Assembly (NCBI RefSeq): GCF_910592395.1
Contig: NC_088325.1
Location: 9,242,109-9,306,108, forward strand
Length of the DNA: 64,000 bases
Source: Lineus longissimus
Taxonomy: Eukaryota > Nemertea > Pilidiophora > Heteronemertea > Lineidae
Direction: 5' to 3'
Positions 51,236 to 59,162 of the stretch are shown here, in pieces. The stretch's first letter is position 1, and each line of letters starts with the position of its first letter. Below the pieces are notes generated by a model. That model was given only the letters and a program-made list of their open reading frames with translations. It made no database searches and was not told where the DNA came from. A program made the position numbers and the translations under genes.

Positions 51236-51378
51236 ATTAAATATAGTCACTTTAATAATGACTTTAATAATGACTTTAATAGTCGTCAATAATGACTTTA
51301 ATAGTCATCAATAATGACTTTAATAGCCACCAATAGTCACTTTAATAATGACTTTAATAGTCGTCAATAGTCGCTAAT
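51236..51378. repeat. AT-rich tandem repeat in a divergent promoter region
   Basis: About seven partial units of AATAATGACTTTAATAGTC-type sequence lie between the minus-strand zinc-ribbon gene and the plus-strand gene at 51397. Any regulatory role is inferred from location only. Confidence 0.7.
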
Positions 51379-51396
51379 ATTATTTCATATAAATAA

Positions 51397-51684
51397 ATGA
51401 CGGATGACACTAAAGAGATTACAACAACTGAAGAAAAGCCAAAGAATCCTAAGAGAGTTGAATGGGGTAAGAAATTAGGTCAGTTGAATAAAGGAAAGAA
51501 GAAGTCTGTACAACAAGACGCCGTACAAGCTAAGAACTACTGTCCTTTAATTGTGGCAGGAGGTATTGGTGTAGCTGCTATTGTGTGGTATTACAGCTCA
51601 CACTCACAGGCAGCGAGCGTAGCGAGCGTGGTGTCTACGACTGTCACAAAGACTCAACGTGGTAACGCAAAGCTAGAAATTTAA
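51397..51684 (+). CDS. basic single-span membrane protein (95 aa)
   Basis: Start in TCATATAAATAAATG. Residues 15-45 are basic (NPKRVEWGKKLGQLNKGKKK); one hydrophobic span about 50-67 (CPLIVAGGIGVAAIVWYY). Part of the tail, ASVASVV, is encoded by a variant GCGAGCGTAGCGAGCG repeat (51613-51628). Homologous by design to 15561-16049 in Polinton A. Unknown role, possibly membrane or virion-associated. Confidence 0.65.
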   Translation: MTDDTKEITTTEEKPKNPKRVEWGKKLGQLNKGKKKSVQQDAVQAKNYCPLIVAGGIGVAAIVWYYSSHSQAASVASVVSTTVTKTQRGNAKLEI

Positions 51685-51706
51685 TATTTTTTTCTTCTTA
51701 TAATAA

Positions 51707-51940
51707 ATGGACACTATTGACGCGAAAACAATAGGTAATACTATTTACCACTCGGCAGTCTTAGCAGCACTTGTTGTTAGCTATGGTATGGCTGCTAAAA
51801 AGCTATTAAAGTCAAACATTGGCGACCCTTGTAAACCTGACCTTATGGAAGCGGTGAAGCTCACTGGTGCGGTGACACTTGCTATTATTACAAAAGGTTA
51901 TCTGGAAAAGCAAGGGTTACCAAAGAACATCACTAGTTGA
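51707..51940 (+). CDS. small Polinton membrane protein (77 aa)
   Basis: Start in CTTATAATAAATGG. Counterpart of 7647-7883: shared N-T-(I/L)-Y opening, two hydrophobic segments, and QGLPKNI at the end. Unknown function; conserved across both Polinton lineages here. Confidence 0.7.
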   Translation: MDTIDAKTIGNTIYHSAVLAALVVSYGMAAKKLLKSNIGDPCKPDLMEAVKLTGAVTLAIITKGYLEKQGLPKNITS

Positions 51941-51958
51941 CAAAAATGTTTTAAATAA

Positions 51959-52354
51959 ATGGCAGGAATGATACTTACTACGATTTTCGGCGCAGTAGCT
52001 AATGCGACTGCTTTCGTAGGAGGTTCTGCACTCTTTCACGCATTTGATAAACAGAATGCAGCAGTTGAACGTAAGCGCCATGACCTAGCATTAGAAAAAT
52101 TACAAAAACAATCTGCGACGTGTTTGCATAATAGAATTAAACATCTTGACTTCCTTGCAGAACAACGTCAGAAAAAACATCAGGCACAATCAGACATGTT
52201 AGACATGAAAGACTCCATTCGACAGTATGACAGCATCCACCCTGAACCTACTTTAAAGCATTTCTATACACCTAGTGAATCTCAGAAAAAGTATGAACAA
52301 ATGTATATTGCAGGCAGTGTCATCGGATCTGCTGTGTTATCAAAATTTCTTTAA
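51959..52354 (+). CDS. MAG-type Polinton membrane protein (131 aa, intact)
   Basis: Start in TTTTAAATAAATGGC. N-terminal hydrophobic segment rich in small residues (about 3-25), a charged helix with ERKRHDLALEKLQKQ, a HFYTPSESQKKYEQ block, and a C-terminal hydrophobic segment (about 113-131). Homologues at 8743-9184 and 62683-63030. Predicted two-span membrane or virion protein. Confidence 0.7.
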   Translation: MAGMILTTIFGAVANATAFVGGSALFHAFDKQNAAVERKRHDLALEKLQKQSATCLHNRIKHLDFLAEQRQKKHQAQSDMLDMKDSIRQYDSIHPEPTLKHFYTPSESQKKYEQMYIAGSVIGSAVLSKFL

Positions 52355-52359
52355 AATAA

Positions 52360-53811
52360 ATGGAGACTACCATGGAAATTGAAAATCCAGTCTTTGAAGA
52401 AGCTGATTTAGCAGATGGTGATGGTGGTGGGGATAATTATGAGGATGCGCAAGATTCCTTAGATCAACGAGGAGCGAATAATGAAATTCTTAGAGAAGAT
52501 TTGGAAGGTGGTGCACCACCAAATTATTCTCCTACTCTTGATGTGAAAGTTGATACCATTGTTGTAAAGGAAAAATTTTTAATTGAATTTATGAAAAAAA
52601 ATAACTTAAAATTAAAGGAAGGGAAGACTATGAACGAACTGCGTAACAGAGCGTCAATTAAGGGAAAGGATATATTTTTTCACAAGTTAAGCGGTGAGAG
52701 CATTAGGCTATCAATGGATAATGCAGAGCCTTATGCTCTTGGATCTATAAAAGGTGGAACAAAAGAATTAAAGTCATATTTTAATGAAAATAAAGCGGGG
52801 GAAACTCCAATACTTGAAAATGTGGGAGAAACAACAGGTAAAAGACAATTGTTTCCAGCAGAAGGAGCAAGTTCTAGTACACCAATTCCTCTGGAACCTG
52901 AAGTTATTGACAGAAATGAAGACACCAATCGTGAACAAGAGACCAATATTGATACAGGTGAATCAAATTTTGTTGAAGCTGAGCCTGAAGATGTAGACAA
53001 TCTCCAAGATGTCGCTTTGAATTCAAACGAACCTATGAAAACAAAGAATTCTAAATTAGATGAGGTCATTGACTACTTCAGATGCCAGAATAAAGCTATT
53101 AAAGAACAATATAGTCGAATACGTGACAGACTAAATGATAAAATAAACAAACTGAGACAAAGTGATGATATTGAAATGGAGCCTTTAATTAAGCGTGAAG
53201 AACAAAATAAAAAGGTGGCTGATGAAGCAGAAGCAGACGAAGTGGCTAATTTGATTGAAAGAAGTAAGGGAGCTTTTAAACGATACGGTGTGAAATTACA
53301 AAATACAGTCAATGATGCAAGAGAATCCTTAGGGGACAGACTTAGCGCCTTGTTCAAATTGAAGTGTTTTAAACTTGCCACCATTGTCAGTGCAGTTATT
53401 TTAGCGTTGTCTGCCATTGGTGGAAGTATAGGCTCTTTAGTAAAACCAAGTGCACCTTCAAAGTCAGTTAAACCTGATACACCAGGAGGATCTGGTAGAC
53501 CTAGTAAACCTATAGGACCTAGCACACCTGGTAAGCCAGGAATTCCTAGTAAAATTACACAAGGTCTGATAAAATTTAAAAATTGGTTACTTTCCTTAGG
53601 CTCAAAAGCTCTAGCAGCACTCCCCGGAATTCTAGGAGCCATTGTGTCTACTATCTTAAAAGCAGCTGCTGGTGTAGTAGGATTTTTAGCGGAGCATTTG
53701 ATCATCGCAGTGGCAGTCACTATTCTTGTCATTGTTCAAGTATTGACAACCAATATGGGAGCCATTAGACAAAAAGCAAATAAAATTTCTTCTAAAATAA
53801 ATGAACATTAG
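52360..53811 (+). CDS. large acidic membrane protein with collagen-like linker (483 aa)
   Basis: Start in TTTAAAATAAATGG, 5 bp after the previous stop. Residues 1-330: acidic, low-complexity, with a coiled-coil-like AIKEQYSRIRDRLNDKINKL near 245. Then a hydrophobic span (about 330-350), a Pro/Gly-rich linker (about 353-392; PSKPIGPSTPGKPGIPSK), and two further hydrophobic segments (about 400-462). Its end overlaps the next gene by 11 bp. No homologue in A; an acidic fragment at 57930-58180 in C is a possible relic. I do not recognise the family. The design fits a virion membrane protein or a host-interacting surface protein, but this is speculative. Confidence 0.6.
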   Translation: METTMEIENPVFEEADLADGDGGGDNYEDAQDSLDQRGANNEILREDLEGGAPPNYSPTLDVKVDTIVVKEKFLIEFMKKNNLKLKEGKTMNELRNRASIKGKDIFFHKLSGESIRLSMDNAEPYALGSIKGGTKELKSYFNENKAGETPILENVGETTGKRQLFPAEGASSSTPIPLEPEVIDRNEDTNREQETNIDTGESNFVEAEPEDVDNLQDVALNSNEPMKTKNSKLDEVIDYFRCQNKAIKEQYSRIRDRLNDKINKLRQSDDIEMEPLIKREEQNKKVADEAEADEVANLIERSKGAFKRYGVKLQNTVNDARESLGDRLSALFKLKCFKLATIVSAVILALSAIGGSIGSLVKPSAPSKSVKPDTPGGSGRPSKPIGPSTPGKPGIPSKITQGLIKFKNWLLSLGSKALAALPGILGAIVSTILKAAAGVVGFLAEHLIIAVAVTILVIVQVLTTNMGAIRQKANKISSKINEH

Positions 53812-54490
53812 GTTCCATAACACATTACGATGTGAACTCCCTGTGAGCATTCAACCATTTAAAACCGTAAAAGTTGAAAAGGCTATTATCCCTATCACTT
53901 ACTATAATTTTTCAAGGGAATTAAAAAATCACTTTCTACGATTTGCGACTGTTGTTGATAGGGCCTATACAAATCAAGACTTGATCACTATTCCCAATGG
54001 ATTTTATACTCCAGTTACCTACAATAAAGCAGTACAAGAAGCGCTGAGTGAAAAAGGACATTCTGATAAATTTGAGTTAACTTATTTACCAAATGAAGGT
54101 AAAATAAAAATTAAAGTTGAGCCACCATTGGGCGTAGTTCTCCATAGAGAACTAGGTGAATTATTAGGAATAACTTATTCACACAATACCTTTATAAGCT
54201 CAGAAATTACAGGTAATAAACCTTGTCAATTTTTACCTCATCATGAGTACAGAATTTCTTGTAATATCGTCGATACGAGTATAAATTTAGTAAATGGAAA
54301 GCGTAGTGATCTTATTACAACATTTGTCCCCAAAGGTAAATATTATGGAGATATGCATGAATATACCTCCTTGCAAAAAGTAAAGATCGTGCAGTATGAC
54401 CATACTTATATTGAAATTCAAATCAAAGATCAGAATAAAGAGCCTATTGAATTTTTAACCCCTGTTTCAATTGATTTACGGTTAGAATAA
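53801..54490 (+). CDS. penton-like minor capsid protein (229 aa, intact)
   Basis: The ATG lies in TCTTCTAAAATAAATG, which is also the coding end of the previous gene. Single-jelly-roll pattern: N-terminal strand pair with SIQPFKTVKVEKAIIPITYYNF, ITIPNGFYTPVTYNKAV (strand and helix), GELLGI, and the C-terminal IQIKDQNKEPIEFL strand-turn-strand block. Comparable genes: 7921-8684 and 14815-15558. Forms the capsid vertex in the family model. Confidence 0.7.
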   Translation: MNIRFHNTLRCELPVSIQPFKTVKVEKAIIPITYYNFSRELKNHFLRFATVVDRAYTNQDLITIPNGFYTPVTYNKAVQEALSEKGHSDKFELTYLPNEGKIKIKVEPPLGVVLHRELGELLGITYSHNTFISSEITGNKPCQFLPHHEYRISCNIVDTSINLVNGKRSDLITTFVPKGKYYGDMHEYTSLQKVKIVQYDHTYIEIQIKDQNKEPIEFLTPVSIDLRLE

Positions 54491-54867
54491 ATGGATGACA
54501 TCGATGGTGTTGGTGTAGAAGAATTTAGACTTGAAAAAATTAAAGTAAAATTACAGAATTAGAGCTTTACATTGGGGAAAGAAAAAAATTGTATAAAAAT
54601 TATAAAAAAGCTAGTCAAATCTTGCATAGTTGTGAAATTGGAATGTATATCACCAGTGTCACTGTGGCATCAATTTCCGCCATTTGTACAGTTTTAGGCT
54701 TGACTGGAAAAATTGTAGTCCCTCAGTTAAGGAAAAAAGAGAAGAAACATTTAGATATTTTAACCAAGAAAGAAGCATGCTTAAATAATGTCAATAATTT
54801 ACTTTCAAGAGTCATTGACAATGGAACTATTTCTGCGAGTGAATTTGAGCTCATCATTACATCCTAG
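54491..54867 (+). pseudogene. membrane and helical Polinton protein, one frameshift
   Basis: The ATG at 54491 directly follows the penton stop (TAAATGG shared). MDDIDGVGVEEFRLEKIK reads into a stop near 54560; a one-base shift near 54552 restores a frame with ITELELYIGERKKLYKNYKKA, a hydrophobic pair (YITSVTVASISAICTVLGL), and NNVNNLLSRVIDNGTISASEFELI to 54867. Homologue: 10410-10834 in Polinton A. Function unknown. Confidence 0.6.
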
Positions 54868-54879
54868 AATCCAAAATTG

Positions 54880-54991
54880 AAAAAATTATTTTTTGTATAA
54901 ATAAATGGGCAGAGTGATCAATATTACTAGTTGGCTACGAAATGGGTGGAATCTTATTGTAAGATTCCACCCATTAAATGATAAATTTTAG
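54880..54991 (+). ncRNA. promoter-like box followed by perfect 16-bp hairpin
   Basis: AAATTATTTTTTG then TATAAATAAATGG (to about 54907) mimics a gene start, but only a 28-codon frame follows. Forty bases on is AATGGGTGGAATCTTA (54941-54956), whose exact complement is at 54960-54975, with a 3-base loop. It matches the arrangement at 41012-41141 near the other end of the element. Candidate structured small RNA. Confidence 0.4.
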
Positions 54992-55133
54992 CTTCAAGCA
55001 TGATCCATTCATTCAAGTGAAAATGATAAAGCAGGCTTATCACACCTAAAGTATCCGAAATGACATGACTTTCATCTGAGATAATTCGTTTGGGCTATTT
55101 TAGCAAGTCAGACAAGAGTAGTGTGGGTGTAAA

Positions 55134-55157
55134 TTTATAGGCTTAAGAGCTTATAAA
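55134..55157. terminator. stem-loop at third convergent junction
   Basis: TTTATAGGCT (55134-55143) pairs with AGCTTATAAA (55148-55157) with one G-T wobble and a 4-base loop, immediately before the stop of the minus-strand gene at 55159. Third member of the TTATAG stem-loop set. Confidence 0.6.
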
Positions 55158-55158
55158 A

Positions 55159-55458
55159 TTATTCCACCAAGTCAAACCCGTAGTAATTCTTACCATTGAT
55201 TGACTCTTTCATACCTGTGGATCGTATATACTGATGAACAGGTGTGATTTTTCGCTTAATGACACTCGTAGACCACACAGTGACATTGTCACCTTTCGAA
55301 TCTTCCAGCGTGAGTAACATTGACTCACCGACTTTAGTCCTCAATTCTTTCAAAGCGTTGATTTTGTACCATGTGTTCAACGGGAGCTCTTTCCACTTTA
55401 GATAATTTGTCGATCGTGTGATACATGATTCAAGTTGTTCGTCGGAGAGGAAGGACAT
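55159..55458 (-). CDS. 99-aa terminal gene, small OB-fold-like protein
   Basis: The ATG at 55458 after CATATAAATAAAGT lies inside the right TIR, so its promoter and first 39 codons or so are duplicated at the left end. The core LPLNTWYKINALKELRTKVGESMLLTLEDSKGDNVTVW has the L-x-x-x-x-Y-x-I-x-x-x-K-x-x-x-T-x-x-G-x-S-x-L-x-L pattern of small proteins found in other Polintons and some insect viruses. They look like OB-fold nucleic-acid-binding proteins. A single-stranded DNA-binding role in replication is plausible but inferred. Confidence 0.5.
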   Translation of the reverse strand: MSFLSDEQLESCITRSTNYLKWKELPLNTWYKINALKELRTKVGESMLLTLEDSKGDNVTVWSTSVIKRKITPVHQYIRSTGMKESINGKNYYGFDLVE

Positions 55459-56215
55459 ACTTTATTTATATGAAAATAATATTTTTATTAGTTTATGTCC
55501 GTTGAAGAAGTTGTGTACTTTTGAAGAATTGTAGAATTGTAGAATTGTAGGTTGTTGTACAGCGAGCGAGTGGAGCGTTTTTGAGAAACGTGTTGACTGG
55601 TGTTTGACTGGGAAGTCGTTCTTCAAAATTGAAGCGCGGTGTTGACTGGTGTTTGACTGAAAGGAAATAATTTGACCAGGATTTGACCATGAGTCGTTCT
55701 TCAAAATTGAAGAGCGGATTTAACTGATGTTTGACTGAAAGGAAATAATTTGACTAGGATTTGACTACTGTGTGTCCGTTCTTCAAGGTTGAAGAACGAG
55801 TTGACTGGTGTTTGACTGGAAGGAAATGTGTTTGACTGTGTTTGACTGGGAGTCCGTTCTTCAAAATTGAAGAGCGGGTTTAACTGGTGTTTGACTGAAA
55901 GGAAAGTCAGTCAATTGTAGGTTGTTGTACAGCAAGCGAGTGGTTTGAGAAAAGTGTTGTACAGCGAGCGAAGCGAGCGAGTGGAGCGTTTTTGAGAAAT
56001 GTGTTGACTGGTATTTGACTGGAGAAAAAATTTATGAAAATTATTGAAATGAGAGAAGTTGTGTGACGTGTTGACTGGTGTTTGACTGAGTTTTGTTTGA
56101 CTGGTATTTGACTGGAAGGAAATGGAAAAAATTATGAAACGTGTTGACTGGTGTTTGACTGGAAGGAAAGTCAGTCAAAATACCAGTGAGTCAGAACTCT
56201 CACTTTTACACTACT
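55343..56215 (-). repeat. right terminal inverted repeat of Polinton B (873 bp)
   Basis: Inverted counterpart of 40121-40993. It includes the first 39 codons or so of the 99-aa gene at 55159-55458 and its upstream TATAAATAAAGTATG box. Confidence 0.92.
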
Positions 56216-56221
56216 AAAGGC
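56216..56221. repeat. target site duplication, right (AAAGGC)
   Basis: Follows the CACTACT terminus; identical to 40115-40120. Confidence 0.9.
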
Positions 56222-56663
56222 ATATCGCTTCTATTCGTGTCTGATTATTCCGATAAATCTAAAATTTCTGAGATGTTCGAAAACCCAAATATCACTAAAG
56301 TACAGATTACAAGAGAGGGTGTTTTTAATCAAGTGTTCCAAGAAGGAATGAGAATGATGGATCAATGGGGTGAGATCAAGAAAAACCTCACGTCTGAGGA
56401 TTTGAGGAAAACTAATGACTATTACATGACAATGGAAAAGTATTACGGCAACTCGAATCACTAACGGGTTGTGGTTGGACTTGAGAACCACAGAAGACAA
56501 TCGTCTACACAGGTCTGGTAAGAGACTTCAGAACACAAATAATGGAGTGCAGTTGTCTCTTACGAAGAAAGCTGGTAAGGGACTATACAAAATGCATATA
56601 TTCGTGGTTTCTGATGCCCAGGTAAACATCAGTAACTATAAAATTGCTTCTTTACAACATTAG

Positions 56664-57170
56664 GACATAGTCCTTAGCAACAAAGTTTTATTAGAGCAGG
56701 ACTTCATCCTTAGCAACAAATATGCTATTTGATAATTTCATATAATAAATGAAAGAAGAAGATATTAACAAAATATTGGCAATATAATTTAAAACATTTG
56801 AATATTGTTTCAGATTATCATTATTAGCAGTGAGTCTATCTTCTTGAATTCAAGTGTTGGTACAGTAAAGGCTGTACTTAAACTAGCTTTAATTTTAACT
56901 CCTTTCATTTGATAATTTTATCTATTCAATGAAAGAAGAAGATTATGAAAAAATATTTTAAGTATTTTAAAAAAAATATTGGAAATATTTAAAGAATATT
57001 TCCAATATTCTTTTAGATTAACATTATCAACAGTGGTTCAATCTTACTTATCAACATATTTTTTAAAATGGGAAGATAGACTCACCAAGTGATAGTACAT
57101 TAAAGGCTGTTCTTAAACTAGCTTTAATGTTTACTCTTAATCTTTGATAATTCTATTTTTTAAATGTCTT
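56664..57170. repeat. two diverged tandem copies of a roughly 200-bp noncoding unit
   Basis: TTTGATAATTTCATATAATAAATGAAAGAAGAAGA... AAAGGCTGTACTTAAACTAGC recurs from about 56723 and again from about 56905 with indels. Each copy contains a TATAATAAATGAAAG box but no sustained frame. It follows the capsid gene of Polinton C. Confidence 0.6.
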
Positions 57171-57299
57171 CCGGATGCAGGTTCACGGAAATAAAATGCC
57201 TCCAATGTTTTCAAATATCCAGATACTTTTATCAGGTGGCATGTTAATCAACATAAACATATTTTGACGCTATCAAACAGAACCACTGTCAGTAGTATC

Positions 57300-57655
57300 A
57301 ACAATTCATGATTTAGAAGTCAGCGGGTTTCTCGAATCCTGGTATAGAGAGACTGAACGATTCTGTCCGAACGTATGTTTACTGCATACTTGGCGCCCAA
57401 GCATTCCCCAGAACTCTGATTACAGGAGCAACAGGAACTGAATTTGATGCCTAGAAAGAATTTACCAAATTTTTAAATGACTCAAGCAACAAACACGCTG
57501 ATATTCCTACCTCAATTCAAAGGTATCAAAAATCAATTGCCGAAACCCACACCAGATTGGATTATGTAATCGCTCCAGGTTTATACATTATTGGGTCCAA
57601 CATGGTCTTAAAAATTGGGAACATTATGAATTATAATATTACAATAATATTTTGA
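57300..57655 (+). pseudogene. Polinton C homologue of the 433-aa protein, fragment
   Basis: Carries the RLNDSVRTYVYCILGAQ block and the HTRLDYVIAPGLYIIGSNMVLKIGNIMNYN block, equivalent to the C-terminal half of the 45431-46732 product, with an in-frame TAG near 57452. The N-terminal half is not recognisable. Shows that the 433-aa gene is a genuine Polinton gene conserved across lineages. Confidence 0.65.
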
Positions 57656-57659
57656 TAGC

Positions 57660-58180
57660 ACCCCAACAATTGAGTGTTGGGAAAAATGACATCAACAGCA
57701 AAAAGAATACTGCACCTCCTTCAATGAAAGGTTGTAAGCGGTGGATAAAAATATCCCTAAGGAGGAAACTCCGGAAATTAAAAAAGATAGTTTTTCCACT
57801 GATGATTCTACAGTTGATGGTTCTGATTTGCACGAAAGTGATGGTTACACCACTCATGAAAACACGAAATGTATTTTAGCGGCAACAGCCGGTGGAGTTG
57901 TAAGTTTAATTTGGTAGTTTAGCAAATTTAAATGGCTGAAGGCAGGGGTGAAGATATCTCGATGGATGACATAGGTGAATCTAGAAATCGTAATTCTGAG
58001 GGTGATCCTGAGGAGTGTTGACCCCAATCCTATGAATCTTGATGATGGAGATATTTATAACACAACAGGCGGACAAAGAAGTAATATAAATTCAGAAACC
58101 TCATTTTCTAATACCCCTTCTCTAACCCGTTTCGCTTCTTGGAGCCAAGAACTTGAAGATGAGAGGTATTTTGAGTGAAA
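57660..58180 (+). pseudogene. remnants of small Polinton C ORFs
   Basis: 57740-57917 in one frame gives an acidic stretch ending in a hydrophobic KCILAATAGGVVSLIW segment, reminiscent of the single-span protein of B. 57932-58021 opens MAEGRGEDISMDDIG, acidic, then stops; a neighbouring frame continues an acidic SVDPNPMNLDDGDIYNT stretch to 58178. Possibly relics of the membrane proteins; not firmly assignable. Confidence 0.3.
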
Positions 58181-58819
58181 GAGATGGGGTAGAGGATGCG
58201 GAAGATGCAACAAAGGAAAGATGTGACGTTCTAAGTTCTACTGAATTCCTAAAAAAACAGAAATTTTAAGTTTACACCCAGATCACGTGTACAAGAATTA
58301 AAGGAGCAGTTGATTTATTACACATGATAGATATTCCAGACTTCACTTCCTGTAAATATAACGTTTTTGTCAACCTCTACTATTATACCTTAACTACGTG
58401 ATTTCTATTGGTTGCTAGGCTGTTAATGCACTGATCAATTATTCCTACTTCCGAATCAACATGAGAAATTTTCTGAAATCTTTTTTCACGTAGGATTAAC
58501 GCAGCAAAAATGTTTTTTAATTTAACTGCGCAGAAAGCAATAATGATTGGATGCTTAATTGATTATTGAGAGTGGTTGTGGTATGATGGCTCAACATAAG
58601 TGTTGTTATGGGCCTTTATGTGTGTTGATAGCTGGGGGATGCATTATGGGTTTCAATTCAATGTGTTGATGAAGGTTTTACAGGCGGACCATTGTATTGA
58701 GTTTTTTATGGCGACATGAGGTGGAATCTGTCTGGGTTTGGAGCATCAGAATTGTCGGTGGAGTAATAGGAGCAGGATTTTTAGTGAAATACTTGATGTG
58801 AGATTGTTACGTTTTTTTG
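58181..58819. other. non-genic spacer
   Basis: No supported coding or structured feature between the ORF debris of Polinton C and the direct repeat at about 58820. Confidence 0.5.
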
Positions 58820-59162
58820 GTTTTTCGACTTACAAGAGTATGTGTTGCGCGGAAATGTATACGTTACATGTATATCGTTTAGGACTATTCTGGAAATTAA
58901 CGTTTTTGCATGAGTAATGGATGTTGGCCCTTGATTTGTTCAGTTTTTGGGAAATTTAAGGAGTAGGGGTGTGAGGGTGTTTTTGACGGAAATTTTGTAG
59001 TGAAGGTATTTTCGGGTGCCCAACCGTTTTACTGTTGGAAATGGGTTTGATGGCTGACGAAACTCGAAAATTCGAAAATTACAACTTCGAGCAGCCTCTT
59101 TAACCCGTTTTTCAATCGTTAGGCGTGTTACGGGGGGGGGGGGGCAGCCTCACCCAAAAATA

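Larger units (their letters stand above)
40121..56215 (+). mobile_element. Polinton B, complete 16.1-kb element
   Basis: Length 16,095 bp. It begins AGTAGTGTAAAAGTG and ends with the exact complement. TIRs of 873 bp at both ends and a 6-bp target duplication AAAGGC. It carries POLB, INT, ATP, MCP and a penton-like gene, plus a set of small genes. Known Polinton hallmarks match: 6-bp duplication, long TIRs, 5'-AG terminus. I see no separate Ulp1-like maturation protease gene. Two frameshifts in MCP and one each in POLB and a small gene suggest modest decay or assembly error. Confidence 0.93.
39360..56663 (+). pseudogene. MCP: Polinton C major capsid protein, split by Polinton B
   Basis: The N-terminal part lies at 39360-40120 and the C-terminal part at 56216-56663. 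Both match the intact copy at 25-1281. The break is within the conserved MSIKG-LLLFVSDY region, and the codons on both sides stay in register if the element and one AAAGGC copy are discounted. The left part also has stops near 39417 and 39608 and a frameshift near 39505. The right part has a TAA near 56462. It was therefore decaying independently of the insertion. Confidence 0.85.

Noticed and set aside
52731-53732. Two long minus-strand frames opposite the 483-aa gene
   Set aside because: The plus-strand gene has the promoter motif, correct spacing and a start/stop overlap with the penton gene. The antisense frames have none of these.
58820-59140. The 320-bp direct repeats as LTRs of a retrotransposon
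   Set aside because: The interior is Polinton genes, not gag-pol, and no TG...CA ends or primer binding site were seen.
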